Part shown: positions 18,963-27,307 of the stretch, piece after piece
How positions within the stretch are numbered: position 1 is the first letter of the stretch
Layout: every line of letters begins with the position of its first letter
From: Zhihengliuella sp.
GTDB taxonomy: Bacteria; Actinomycetota; Actinomycetes; Actinomycetales; Micrococcaceae
Direction: 5' to 3'
Length of the DNA: 64,000 nucleotides
Assembly (NCBI RefSeq): GCF_031178195.1
Contig: NZ_JAPSJL010000003.1
Coordinates: 419,390 to 483,389 of the forward strand
The notes under the pieces: generated by a model
The model's database searches: none
Seen by the model: the letters and a program-made list of their open reading frames with translations, nothing else
Told to the model about the DNA's origin: nothing
Made by a program: the position numbers and the translations under genes

Positions 18963-20978
18963 ATGTCGCAGGAGGTACTCGACCTACTGGAGACAGCGGT
19001 CGCCAAGATGGGCGGCACCAGCCGGACCGGACAGCAGGAGATGGCCAAGCACGTCGCCGAGTCCCTCGGCACGGGCAGGCACCTCCTCGTGCAGGCCGGC
19101 ACAGGCACCGGCAAATCGCTGGCCTATCTCGTCCCCGCGCTGCTCCATGCGGTCGATGCGGACAAGCCGGTCATCGTGTCGACGGCAACGCTCGCGCTGC
19201 AGGCGCAGATCGTGGGCCGGGATGTGCCCCGGCTGCTGTCGCATCTGAAGGACGAGCTGCCGCGCCCGATGGAGGTTGCGATCGCCAAGGGGCGGGGCAA
19301 CTACGTCTGCAAGTACAAGCTCGGTGGCGGGTACCCGGACGACGACGACGGCGCGCTCTTCGCCCTGACGGAGGACGGGGCCTCGAGACAGCAGGCCAAC
19401 GCCGGGCCCTCGACGCAGCTCGGCCGCGAGGTCGTGCGGCTCCGTGAGTGGGCCGAGGAGACCGAGACGGGCGATCGCGACGATCTCGTCCCCGGCGTTC
19501 CCGACCAGGCGTGGCGTCAGGTCTCCGTCTCGGCGCGCGACTGCCTGGGCGCGCAGCGGTGCCCCATGGCGGAGGAGTGTTTCAGCGAGCTGGCCCGGGC
19601 CCGGGCCGCCGAGGCGGATCTGGTCATCACCAACCACGCGATGCTCGCCATCTCGGCGTTCGACGGGCTCGCCGTCCTGCCGGACTTCGACACCGTCGTC
19701 ATCGACGAGGCGCATGAGCTGCAGGACCGAGTGACGGGTTCCGTGACGCGCGAGCTCTCCGGCAGCATGGTCCTCACGGCCGCAAGCGCGGCCCGCAAGC
19801 ACTGCCGTGTCAGCGTGGACGCGCTGACGCAGGCGGCCAAGGCCCTGGAGAAGTCGGTGACGGGCCTGCCGGCCGGACTGCTGCCGAAGGGCATCACCGA
19901 GGAGCAGTCGGCCGCCGTGGAGCAGGTCGCCGACGCCGCGCGCGTGGCGCTCTCGGACTCGAAGCCCGAGCCCAATGAGCAGGCCGACGGCGCCAAGCAG
20001 ATGGCCCGCGCCCAGCTCTCCTATCTCGTCGAGATCGGGGACCGGCTGCTGAACTCGCACGAGAGTCGCGAGGTCGTCTGGGCTTCTCGTCCCGGCGGCT
20101 ACGTCCCCGGGCAGGGATACGTGCAGCCGGACGAGTCGACGCCGGCGACCCTCTACATCGCACCGCTCTCCGTGGCGGGCAAGCTGCGCGAGGGCCTCTT
20201 CGACGGTCGGACGATCGTCCTCACCTCGGCGACGCTCGCCGTCGGGGCCGCCTTCGACCATGTCGCTGGCGACCTCGGGCTCATGGGGGAGGGCGCTCCC
20301 AGCTGGGAGGGCATCGACGTCGGGAGCCCCTTCGACTACCCGAAGCAGGGCGTGCTCTACGTGGCCAAGCACCTGCCCAAGCCCGGCCGCCAGGTCTCCC
20401 GCGAGGCGCTCGACGAGATCGCCGACCTGATCCACGCCTCCGGTGGCGGCGCGCTCGTCCTCTTCTCGTCCAAGCGCGCCGCCGAGGAAGCCGCGGAGGT
20501 CCTGCGGGAGCGGGTGAGCGAGACGATCCTCTGCCAGGGCGAGTCCGGGATGTCCGCGCTGGTCCAGCAGTTCGCGGACGAGCCGGACACCTGCCTCTTC
20601 GGAACCATGACGCTCTGGCAGGGCGTCGACGTCCCGGGGCCGTCGTGCCGACTGGTCGTCATCGACCGGATCCCCTTCCCGCGCCCCGACGACCCGCTCT
20701 CGACCGCGCGCAGCCGTGACGTCGCCCAGCGCGGGGGCAACGGCTTCATGGCGGTCTCGGCGACGCATGCGGCCGTCCGACTCGCCCAGGGGGCCGGGCG
20801 TCTGATCCGCTCCGCGGACGACCGGGGCGTGGTGGCCGTGCTGGACTCGCGTCTCGCCACCGAGCGGTACGGTGCCTTCCTGCGGTCGTCGCTGCCACCC
20901 ATGTGGCCGACCGTCGACAAGCCGACGGTCCTCGGGGCATTGCGCCGGCTCTCCGAGACAGCGGCCTCCACGGCATAG
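18963..20978 (+). CDS. DinG-like ATP-dependent DNA helicase
   Basis: 671-aa XPD/DinG-type superfamily 2 helicase. Walker A is AGTGTGKS (residues 45-52) and the DEAH box is IDEAHELQD. Four cysteines fit an Fe-S cluster: C116 in NYVCKYKL and the cluster DCLGAQRCPMAEECF. C-terminal motifs FGTMTLWQGVDVPG and QGAGRLIRS are conserved. Such enzymes unwind 5'-3', often in repair. It lies 3 bp after hflX and is convergent with lexA, with a strong terminator between. Confidence 0.9.
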   Translation: MSQEVLDLLETAVAKMGGTSRTGQQEMAKHVAESLGTGRHLLVQAGTGTGKSLAYLVPALLHAVDADKPVIVSTATLALQAQIVGRDVPRLLSHLKDELPRPMEVAIAKGRGNYVCKYKLGGGYPDDDDGALFALTEDGASRQQANAGPSTQLGREVVRLREWAEETETGDRDDLVPGVPDQAWRQVSVSARDCLGAQRCPMAEECFSELARARAAEADLVITNHAMLAISAFDGLAVLPDFDTVVIDEAHELQDRVTGSVTRELSGSMVLTAASAARKHCRVSVDALTQAAKALEKSVTGLPAGLLPKGITEEQSAAVEQVADAARVALSDSKPEPNEQADGAKQMARAQLSYLVEIGDRLLNSHESREVVWASRPGGYVPGQGYVQPDESTPATLYIAPLSVAGKLREGLFDGRTIVLTSATLAVGAAFDHVAGDLGLMGEGAPSWEGIDVGSPFDYPKQGVLYVAKHLPKPGRQVSREALDEIADLIHASGGGALVLFSSKRAAEEAAEVLRERVSETILCQGESGMSALVQQFADEPDTCLFGTMTLWQGVDVPGPSCRLVVIDRIPFPRPDDPLSTARSRDVAQRGGNGFMAVSATHAAVRLAQGAGRLIRSADDRGVVAVLDSRLATERYGAFLRSSLPPMWPTVDKPTVLGALRRLSETAASTA

Positions 20979-21030
20979 CTCGCCCGGGAGGCGCTCCCGA
21001 CGGCGCAGTCGGGGAGGGCCGGGGACACAG

Positions 21031-21068
21031 CAGGAGCGGCGCGGGCCCGAAGGCCCGCGCCGCTCCTG
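21031..21068. terminator. Bidirectional terminator between helicase gene and lexA
   Basis: Perfect 17-bp inverted repeat (arms 21031-21047 and 21052-21068) closed by a CGAA loop. It lies between convergent genes. Confidence 0.85.
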
Positions 21069-21087
21069 GATCCAGTCGCCGGCGCGG

Positions 21088-21804
21088 TCAGAGAGAGCGC
21101 AGGACCGAGACGACCTTGCCCATGATGGTCGCATGGTCGCCGAGGATGGGCTCGTACTGCCGGTTCTGCGGCAGCAGCCACGTGTGCCCGTCGCGCTGGC
21201 GGAACGTCTTGACCGTGGCCTCCTCGTCCAGGAGGGCGGCGACGATGTCGCCGTTGTCGGCCGAGCTCTGGCGGCGCACGACGACCCAGTCCCCGTCGCA
21301 GATGGCCGCGTCGACCATCGAGTCGCCGCTGACCTTCAGCATGAACAGCTCGCCCTGCCCCACGAGCTGGCGTGGCAGCGGGACCACGTCCTCCACCGTC
21401 TGCTCCGCCAGGATCGGTCCGCCGGCGGCGATCCGTCCGACCAGCGGCACCATCGCCGTGTCCACAGCGCTCGTCAGCTCGGAGACCGAAAGACCGCCCA
21501 CGGCGGTCAGGCCCGGCCCGTCGGCGGACTCCGGGGCAGCCTCGGAGAGCGTCAGCGGCTGCAGGATCTCCATGGCCCGCGGGCGCCTCGGGTCGCGACG
21601 GAGGTAGCCGAGCTTCTCCAGCTGCGAGAGCTGGTGGGTGACGCTCGAGAGGCTGGCCAGTCCCACGGTGTCGCCGATCTCTCGCATGGAGGGCGGGTAG
21701 CCGTGTGCCGCGATCGAGCGCTGGATGGTCTCGAGGATCTTGCGCTGCCGCAGTGTCAGGCTCTTCCGATCCCGGTGTGGCTTGGAGGTTTCCGTCGCGG
21801 CCAT
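21088..21804 (-). CDS. lexA: SOS repressor LexA
   Basis: 238-aa repressor with an N-terminal winged helix ([35 protein letters not shown]) and a C-terminal S24 peptidase domain. The RecA-stimulated self-cleavage bond is A127-G128 in RIAAGGPI. The Ser/Lys dyad is S162 (VSGDSMVD) and K199 (EATVKTF). It is divergent from the LysM gene, with two LexA-type sites between them, consistent with autoregulation and shared control. Confidence 0.97.
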   Translation of the reverse strand: MAATETSKPHRDRKSLTLRQRKILETIQRSIAAHGYPPSMREIGDTVGLASLSSVTHQLSQLEKLGYLRRDPRRPRAMEILQPLTLSEAAPESADGPGLTAVGGLSVSELTSAVDTAMVPLVGRIAAGGPILAEQTVEDVVPLPRQLVGQGELFMLKVSGDSMVDAAICDGDWVVVRRQSSADNGDIVAALLDEEATVKTFRQRDGHTWLLPQNRQYEPILGDHATIMGKVVSVLRSL

Positions 21805-21936
21805 CTGTACATCCTTGCTGTTCTCGGTGCCCGCTGCGATGTTTCGCGGGGCCCCGCGTCTCTAATCTGTGGGACCTGACTGGTGCAGTAGCTCTACGAA
21901 CCACCTGCTTCAACCCTAGTGGCGCACGGCGCGGAT

Positions 21937-21952
21937 TCAAAGGTTTGTTCGA
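21937..21952. promoter_or_regulatory. LexA-type box, lexA side
   Basis: TCAAAGGTTTGTTCGA matches 10 of 12 informative positions of TCGAAC-N4-GTTCGA. It lies 133 bp upstream of the lexA start. Confidence 0.6.
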
Positions 21953-22003
21953 ACGTGTCTCGACAACCATCGCTCAAGGGTGCTAAACATGGACCAGCAG
22001 AGT

Positions 22004-22019
22004 TCGAAGACATGTTCGA
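22004..22019. promoter_or_regulatory. LexA-type box, LysM gene side
   Basis: TCGAAGACATGTTCGA matches 11 of 12 informative positions. It lies 78 bp upstream of the LysM gene start. Confidence 0.75.
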
Positions 22020-22096
22020 GTCTCAGTTTCGAATCGAACACCGATACCGCAGAAAACAGTCGGCCCCGGCGCGGGGCCGTCCACGGGAGGTACACC

Positions 22097-22447
22097 ATGA
22101 CCACGATGGCTCTGGCCGATCAGGCCGTCACCGAGGCGCCGCTCCGGCTGACCCGCCGAGGACGCTTCGTCCTCATCGGACTGCCCCTCATGCTCGTCGC
22201 AGCAGGAGGGCTGATGCTCCTCGGGCTCTGGACCTCTCCGGTCAGCGCCGCAGGGAGCAGCGACGCGGCCGCGATCCAGTACGAGTCGGTGACCGCGCTG
22301 GAGGGCGACACGCTGTGGAGCCTCGCCCTCGAGTTCGTCCCCGAGGCCGACCCGCGGATCGTCGTCGACGAGATCGTGGAGCTCAACGACCTCCCCGGCA
22401 ACACCGTGCACGTCGGCCAGGAGATCTACCTGCCCGTCTCCGAGTAG
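22097..22447 (+). CDS. LysM-domain membrane protein, SOS cell-division inhibitor type
   Basis: 116-aa protein with a short cytoplasmic N-terminus, one membrane span (about residues 23-45, FVLIGLPLMLVAAGGLMLLG) and an extracytoplasmic LysM domain (about 64-115, ending GQEIYLPV). The location, divergent from lexA with LexA sites between, and the architecture match YneA (Bacillus), DivS (Corynebacterium) and Rv2719c/ChiZ, which restrain division during SOS. The function is inferred from context and architecture. ATG 22097 follows GGGAGG. An earlier in-frame start would run through the SOS box. Confidence 0.82.
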   Translation: MTTMALADQAVTEAPLRLTRRGRFVLIGLPLMLVAAGGLMLLGLWTSPVSAAGSSDAAAIQYESVTALEGDTLWSLALEFVPEADPRIVVDEIVELNDLPGNTVHVGQEIYLPVSE

Positions 22448-22527
22448 TGGTGGCCCGCTGGCGGGTGCCCGCGGTGAGCTTTGTTACCTCGCGACGCAGT
22501 CTATTCAGTACCGGCCCGGCCGGGTTC

Positions 22528-22533
22528 TAGACT
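22528..22533 (+). promoter_or_regulatory. -10 element of hisC
   Basis: TAGACT, 6 nt before the GTG start of hisC, suggesting a leaderless his transcript. Confidence 0.5.
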
Positions 22534-22539
22534 GTCGCG

Positions 22540-23640
22540 GTGAGTGATGTCCTAGCGCGCATGAACCAGCTCCCCCTTCGAGAGAACCTCCGCGGCCTGC
22601 AGCCCTACGGTGCGCCGCAACTCGATGTGGCCATCCAGCTGAACGTCAACGAGAACACCCATCCCATGCCGGCCGAGGTCGCGCGCGCCATCACCGACGA
22701 GGTCTTCGCCGCCGCGCAGAGCCTGAACCGGTACCCCGACCGCGAGTTCGTGGAGCTGCGCCAGCGTCTCGCCGGCTTCCTCGGGCACGGGGTCACCGCT
22801 GATCAGGTGTGGGCCGCCAATGGCTCCAACGAGGTCCTCCAGCAGATCCTGCAGGCGTTCGGTGGCCCGGGGAGGTCCCTCCTCAGCTTCCCGCCCACCT
22901 ACTCCATGTACCCGCTCCTCGCGAGCGGCACGGACACCGCGTACATCGCCGGCGAACGGGAGGCCGGATTCGCGCTGAGCGCCGAGTCCGCCGCACGACA
23001 GGTCCGCGAGCAGGCCCCGAGCGTCGTATTCCTCTGCTCCCCGAACAACCCCACCGGGACCGCACTCGGGCTCGATGTGGTCGAGGCGGTCTACGCAGCG
23101 GGCGAGGCCAGCCAGACGATGGTCGTCGTGGACGAGGCGTACGCCGAGTTCCGGCACGAGGGGACGCCGTCCGCCCTGGAACTGCTCCCGGGGCGGCCGC
23201 GCCTGATCGTCAGCCGCACCATGAGCAAGGCCTTCGCCCTGGCCGGTGCCCGGCTCGGCTACCTCGCCGCCGCGCAGGAGGTGACCGCCGCCCTGCGCCT
23301 GGTCCGGCTCCCGTACCACCTCTCCGCCGTGACGCAGGCGACAGCCATCGCCGCCCTGAAGCACGTCGATGCGCTGCTGGCCAACGTGGAGGACATCAAG
23401 CGCCAACGCGACCGGATCGTCACGGAGCTGACCCGGCTCGGGCTCGAGCCCGCTGCGAGCGATTCGAACTTCGTGTTCTTCGGCGGTCTCGACGACGCCC
23501 CCGGCCTCTGGCGCCGGCTCGTCGACCGCGGGGTCCTGATCCGCGACGTCGGCATCCCGGGGCACCTGCGCGTCACCGCGGGGACCGAGGCGGAGACGAC
23601 CGCCTTCCTGTCCGAGCTCGAGGACCTGCTCTCCGCGTGA
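22540..23640 (+). CDS. hisC: Histidinol-phosphate aminotransferase
   Basis: PLP-dependent class I/II aminotransferase converting imidazole-acetol phosphate to histidinol phosphate. The 366-aa protein has LNVNENTHPMP, NGSNEVLQQ, CSPNNPTGTA and the PLP-lysine region SRTMSKAFALAGARLGYL. The start is GTG 22540, 6 nt after TAGACT. It heads the his cluster. hisD, which is usual upstream, is not present here. Confidence 0.94.
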   Translation: MSDVLARMNQLPLRENLRGLQPYGAPQLDVAIQLNVNENTHPMPAEVARAITDEVFAAAQSLNRYPDREFVELRQRLAGFLGHGVTADQVWAANGSNEVLQQILQAFGGPGRSLLSFPPTYSMYPLLASGTDTAYIAGEREAGFALSAESAARQVREQAPSVVFLCSPNNPTGTALGLDVVEAVYAAGEASQTMVVVDEAYAEFRHEGTPSALELLPGRPRLIVSRTMSKAFALAGARLGYLAAAQEVTAALRLVRLPYHLSAVTQATAIAALKHVDALLANVEDIKRQRDRIVTELTRLGLEPAASDSNFVFFGGLDDAPGLWRRLVDRGVLIRDVGIPGHLRVTAGTEAETTAFLSELEDLLSA

Positions 23641-23867
23641 TCCGTCGCGTGCCCGCGTCATCCGTCCGGGCCTCGCGGGCCCGACCGGCCGTGCACCGAT
23701 AGACTTGACCGCGAGCCGACGGCACCGCCCCAGCGGTCCGGCGTCCCGCGGCGCTCCACCGGGCGGTTCGATCACCAGCCGTCCGACCCCGAGCCCCCGC
23801 ACCGAGGGGCTGGGATCGGCTCCACCCGCCGCGGCCTCGGCCGCGGTCCCGATACGCAAGGAACCTG

Positions 23868-24488
23868 ATGTCTGCTGAACTGATCTCCGGCCGCCGCGCA
23901 CGCATGGAGCGCAAGACCAGCGAGTCGTCCGTCTATGTCGAGCTCGATCTGGACGGGACGGGCGCGGCCCGCATCGAGACGACAGTTCCCTTCTACGACC
24001 ACATGCTGACCGCGCTCGCCCGGCACTCGATGATCGACCTGACCGTCGAGGCCACCGGCGACACCCACATCGACGTGCACCACACCGTCGAGGACGTCGC
24101 CATCACCATCGGCGAAGTGCTCCGCACCGCCCTGGGCAACAAGGCCGGCATCCGCCGGTTCGGCGAGGCGACCATCCCCCTGGACGAGGCCCTCGCGCAC
24201 GCCGTCGTCGACATCTCCGGGCGTCCCTACCTGGTCCATGACGGCGAGCCCGCCGGCCAGGAGTACCACCTCATCGGGGGGCACTTCACGGGCTCGCTCA
24301 CCCGACACGTGTTCGAGGCCCTGACCCTGCACGCCCAGATCTGCATGCACATGCGGGTGCTCGGCGGGCGGGATCCGCACCACATCGTCGAGGCGCAGTT
24401 CAAGGCGTTCGCCCGCGCGCTGCGCGAGGCCGTCGAGCCGGACGCCCGACTCGGCGGCGAGATCCCCTCCACGAAGGGGGCGCTGTAA
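23868..24488 (+). CDS. hisB: Imidazoleglycerol-phosphate dehydratase
   Basis: 206-aa manganese enzyme of histidine synthesis. The metal-binding histidine motifs are [25 protein letters not shown] and [21 protein letters not shown]. It is the stand-alone dehydratase, without the phosphatase domain found in E. coli. AAGGAA precedes the ATG. A 227-bp gap separates it from hisC. hisH follows 2 bp after the stop. Confidence 0.96.
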   Translation: MSAELISGRRARMERKTSESSVYVELDLDGTGAARIETTVPFYDHMLTALARHSMIDLTVEATGDTHIDVHHTVEDVAITIGEVLRTALGNKAGIRRFGEATIPLDEALAHAVVDISGRPYLVHDGEPAGQEYHLIGGHFTGSLTRHVFEALTLHAQICMHMRVLGGRDPHHIVEAQFKAFARALREAVEPDARLGGEIPSTKGAL

Positions 24489-24490
24489 CC

Positions 24491-25126
24491 ATGGCGGCCT
24501 CTCGCGTCACGGTCCTGGACTACGGGTCCGGGAACATCCGGTCGGCGGTCCGCGCGCTCGAGCACGTCGGCGCGGACGTCACCCTCAGCAGCGATCCCAG
24601 GGACGTCTCCGAGGCGGACGGGCTCCTGGTCCCCGGCGTCGGCGCCTTCGCCGCCGTGATGGAGGCGCTCAGGAAGGTCGGCGGACTGCAGAAGATCGGC
24701 CGCCGGGTAGCCGGCGGCCGTCCCGTGCTCGGCATCTGCGTCGGGCACCAGATCTTCTTCGACGAGGGCGTCGAGCACGGCGTCCGGACCGCCGGCATGG
24801 GCGAGTGGCCCGGGACCGTGGAGCGGCTGCAGGCCGACGTCGTGCCCCACATGGGCTGGAACACCGTGGAGGCACCGGAGGGCACGGTGCTCTTCGACGG
24901 CATCCAGGACGAGCGGTTCTACTTCGTCCACTCCTACGGCGTGCAGAAGTGGGAATTCGACGTCACTCAGCCGAAGATGAAGCCGCCGCAGGTCACCTGG
25001 TCCACGCATGGCACGCGGTTCGTCGCTGGAGTGGAGAACGGCCCGCTCTCGGCCGTCCAGTTCCACCCGGAGAAGTCCGGCGACGCCGGGCTGCAGCTCC
25101 TGAAGAACTGGCTCGGGACCCTCTGA
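24491..25126 (+). CDS. hisH: Imidazole glycerol phosphate synthase glutaminase subunit
   Basis: 211-aa class I glutamine amidotransferase that feeds ammonia to HisF. The nucleophile is C83 in LGICVGHQ and the His-Glu pair lies in VQFHPEKSG. The N-terminus [13 protein letters not shown] is typical. It starts 2 bp after hisB and its TGA overlaps the ATG of a small membrane protein gene. hisF is not in this window. Confidence 0.95.
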   Translation: MAASRVTVLDYGSGNIRSAVRALEHVGADVTLSSDPRDVSEADGLLVPGVGAFAAVMEALRKVGGLQKIGRRVAGGRPVLGICVGHQIFFDEGVEHGVRTAGMGEWPGTVERLQADVVPHMGWNTVEAPEGTVLFDGIQDERFYFVHSYGVQKWEFDVTQPKMKPPQVTWSTHGTRFVAGVENGPLSAVQFHPEKSGDAGLQLLKNWLGTL

Positions 25127-25287
25127 TGTACTCCATCCTCCTCATGGCGCTCGGCGGCATCCTCGCCGGCGGGGCCATCTCGCTGCGCCAGCAGAAGGCG
25201 CACAGGTCCTGGATCATCACCTGCTGGGTGCTCGCCGGGCTCGCGCTGCTCGCCGCATACGTCCTGACCCTCGACCTCTCCAGCTGA
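25126..25287 (+). CDS. Small two-TM protein inside the his operon
   Basis: 53-aa protein, start ATG overlapping the hisH stop (TGATG). It has two hydrophobic helices, about residues 2-18 and 29-49, joined by a basic loop (RQQKAHR). There is no recognised family. Tight overlap with hisH and the 34-bp gap to hisA put it within the his transcript. Function unknown. Confidence 0.7.
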   Translation: MYSILLMALGGILAGGAISLRQQKAHRSWIITCWVLAGLALLAAYVLTLDLSS

Positions 25288-25321
25288 CGCACGACTCCAC
25301 CGATCGAAGAGGAAACCACGA

Positions 25322-26062
25322 ATGAGCAACGACATCCTTGAGCTCCTGCCGGCCGTCGACGTCGCCGGGGGCCAGGCGGTCCGCCTGGTCCAGGGCGAGG
25401 CCGGCAGCGAGACCGGCTACGGAGACCCCCTCGAGGCCGCACTGGCCTGGCAGAACGACGGCGCCGAGTGGATCCACCTGGTGGACCTCGATGCCGCGTT
25501 CGGCCGCGGGCACAACACCGAGATCCTTCGCCGCGTCGCCGACGAGCTGAGCATCAAGGTGGAGCTCTCCGGCGGGATCCGCGACGACGAGTCGCTGGAA
25601 CGGGCGCTGGAGTTCGGCGCCACCCGCGTCAATCTCGGCACGGCGGCACTGGAGAACCCGGAGTGGACGGCCCGGGTCATCGAGCGCCACGGCGACCAGA
25701 TCGCCGTCGGGCTGGACGTGCGCGGCACCACGCTCGCCGCCCGCGGCTGGACCCAGGAGGGCGGGGACCTCTGGGAGGTCCTGCAGCGGCTCGAGGACGC
25801 TGGCTGCGCCCGCTACGTGGTCACGGACGTGACCAAGGACGGGACCCTGCGCGGGCCGAACGTCGAGCTGCTGCAGCAGATGTGCGAGCGCACCGACAAG
25901 CCGGTCGTCGCCTCCGGCGGGATCTCCAGCCTCGACGATCTGCGGGCGCTGCGCGACCTGGTGCCGCTCGGCGTCGAGGGCGCCATCATGGGCAAGGCCC
26001 TCTACGCCGGCAAGTTCACGCTGCCGGAGGCCCTCGACGTCGCCGGCCGCCGCTCCGCCTGA
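25322..26062 (+). CDS. priA: Phosphoribosyl isomerase PriA (HisA-type)
   Basis: 246-aa TIM-barrel isomerase. HisA converts ProFAR to PRFAR. In many actinobacteria lacking trpF, the same enzyme (PriA) also acts in tryptophan synthesis. Conserved sites include [28 protein letters not shown], the catalytic aspartate in VTDVTKDGT, and ELSGGIRDD. The dual role is inferred from taxonomy and cannot be proven here. GAGGAAA precedes the ATG. Confidence 0.9.
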   Translation: MSNDILELLPAVDVAGGQAVRLVQGEAGSETGYGDPLEAALAWQNDGAEWIHLVDLDAAFGRGHNTEILRRVADELSIKVELSGGIRDDESLERALEFGATRVNLGTAALENPEWTARVIERHGDQIAVGLDVRGTTLAARGWTQEGGDLWEVLQRLEDAGCARYVVTDVTKDGTLRGPNVELLQQMCERTDKPVVASGGISSLDDLRALRDLVPLGVEGAIMGKALYAGKFTLPEALDVAGRRSA

Positions 26063-26158
26063 CCCGGAGACCGAGCGACGCCGGGTCCGTCTGAGATCCC
26101 GGAGACCCGCCGCGGCTCCGGCCGTGTCCCGGGCCCGCCGGCGCGGTTAGATGGTTCC

Positions 26159-27130
26159 ATGAGCACATCAGACTTCGCATCCCCGCACTGGGCCGGCCGC
26201 ACCGACGGCGACGGCCCCGAGCACCGGCGGTGGCACCAGGCCGTGAGCAGCGCCGCAGCCCCCGGCGAGAACGCTCCCGCCGCCGCGCGGGCAGCCCTGA
26301 TCGGCTTCGCCTGCGACGCGGGCGTCGCCCGGAACCGCGGCCGGGTCGGCGCCGCCGGGGCCCCTGCGGCGCTGCGCACCGCCCTGGGCTCGCTCGCCTT
26401 CCGGGCGGACGCCGGCTCGGTGCACGACGCCGGCGACGTGGTCGTCCACGGCGACGACCTGGAGGCCGGGCAGCAGCGCCTCGGCGAGACGGTCGCCGCG
26501 CATCTGGGCGAGGGCCGGTTCGTCACCGTCCTCGGCGGCGGTCACGAGACCGCCTACGGTACCTACCTCGGCCTCTCCGGTTCCGGCGCACTCGACGCCG
26601 ATGGCGCGCCCCGGCTCGGCATCCTCAACCTCGACGCGCACTTCGACCTGCGCGAGGACCCCCGCCCGAGCTCCGGCACCCCGTTCCTGCAGATCGCCGG
26701 CGACGAGTCCGCGGCCGGCCGCGACTTCCAGTACGGAGTCGTCGGCATCAGCCGGTCGAACAACACGACGACCCTCTTCAAGACCGCCGAGCGGCTCGGC
26801 GTGCAGTATCTGCTGGACGAGGACAGTCAGGAACGTGCCCGCGTCCAGGCATGGGTGGAGGACTTCGCCGCCGACGTCGACGTCCTCTACCTGACCATCG
26901 ATCTCGACGTGCTCCCGGCGGCCGTCGCACCGGGTGTCAGCGCGCCGGCCGGCTACGGCGTCCCGTTCGACGTGATCCGGGCCGCCGCCCTCGCCGCGGC
27001 CCGCACCGGCAAGCTGGCGGTCTTCGACGTCGTCGAGCTCAATCCGGAGTACGACGTCGACGCACGCACCGCGCGCTCGGCCGCCCGGCTGATCGACGAC
27101 GTCGTCCACGCGGTTCTGGCCGGGGCGTAG
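26159..27130 (+). CDS. hutG: Formimidoylglutamase
   Basis: Last step of histidine breakdown: N-formimidoyl-glutamate to glutamate plus formamide. The 323-aa ureohydrolase has the manganese ligands in LGGGHETAYG, LNLDAHFDLR and LTIDLDVLP. Agmatinase or arginase is possible by family, but the hut neighbours decide for HutG. It follows hisA by 96 bp and converges on hutH. Confidence 0.9.
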   Translation: MSTSDFASPHWAGRTDGDGPEHRRWHQAVSSAAAPGENAPAAARAALIGFACDAGVARNRGRVGAAGAPAALRTALGSLAFRADAGSVHDAGDVVVHGDDLEAGQQRLGETVAAHLGEGRFVTVLGGGHETAYGTYLGLSGSGALDADGAPRLGILNLDAHFDLREDPRPSSGTPFLQIAGDESAAGRDFQYGVVGISRSNNTTTLFKTAERLGVQYLLDEDSQERARVQAWVEDFAADVDVLYLTIDLDVLPAAVAPGVSAPAGYGVPFDVIRAAALAAARTGKLAVFDVVELNPEYDVDARTARSAARLIDDVVHAVLAGA

Positions 27131-27165
27131 GCGCGACGACGGGACGCCATCGCAGGAACTGTCCG

Positions 27166-27205
27166 GGCACGGACGGACCCGGCACGGACGGACCCGGCAC
27201 GGACG
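27166..27205. repeat. 15-bp tandem repeat between hutG and hutH
   Basis: GGCACGGACGGACCC occurs twice in full (27166-27180 and 27181-27195), followed by a 10-bp partial copy. It sits just before the hutG/hutH terminator. Confidence 0.85.
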
Positions 27206-27214
27206 AACTGGGCA

Positions 27215-27265
27215 GAGACGGGAGGAGCCCTGCGACCCATCGGGTCGCAGGGCTCCTCCCGTCTC
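27215..27265. terminator. Long bidirectional terminator between hutG and hutH
   Basis: Perfect 24-bp inverted repeat (arms 27215-27238 and 27242-27265) with a 3-nt loop, between convergent genes. Confidence 0.88.
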
Positions 27266-27307
27266 ACGTCCAGCTCCTCCCGGAGAGGGGGCCGCGGGAC
27301 GATGCGG

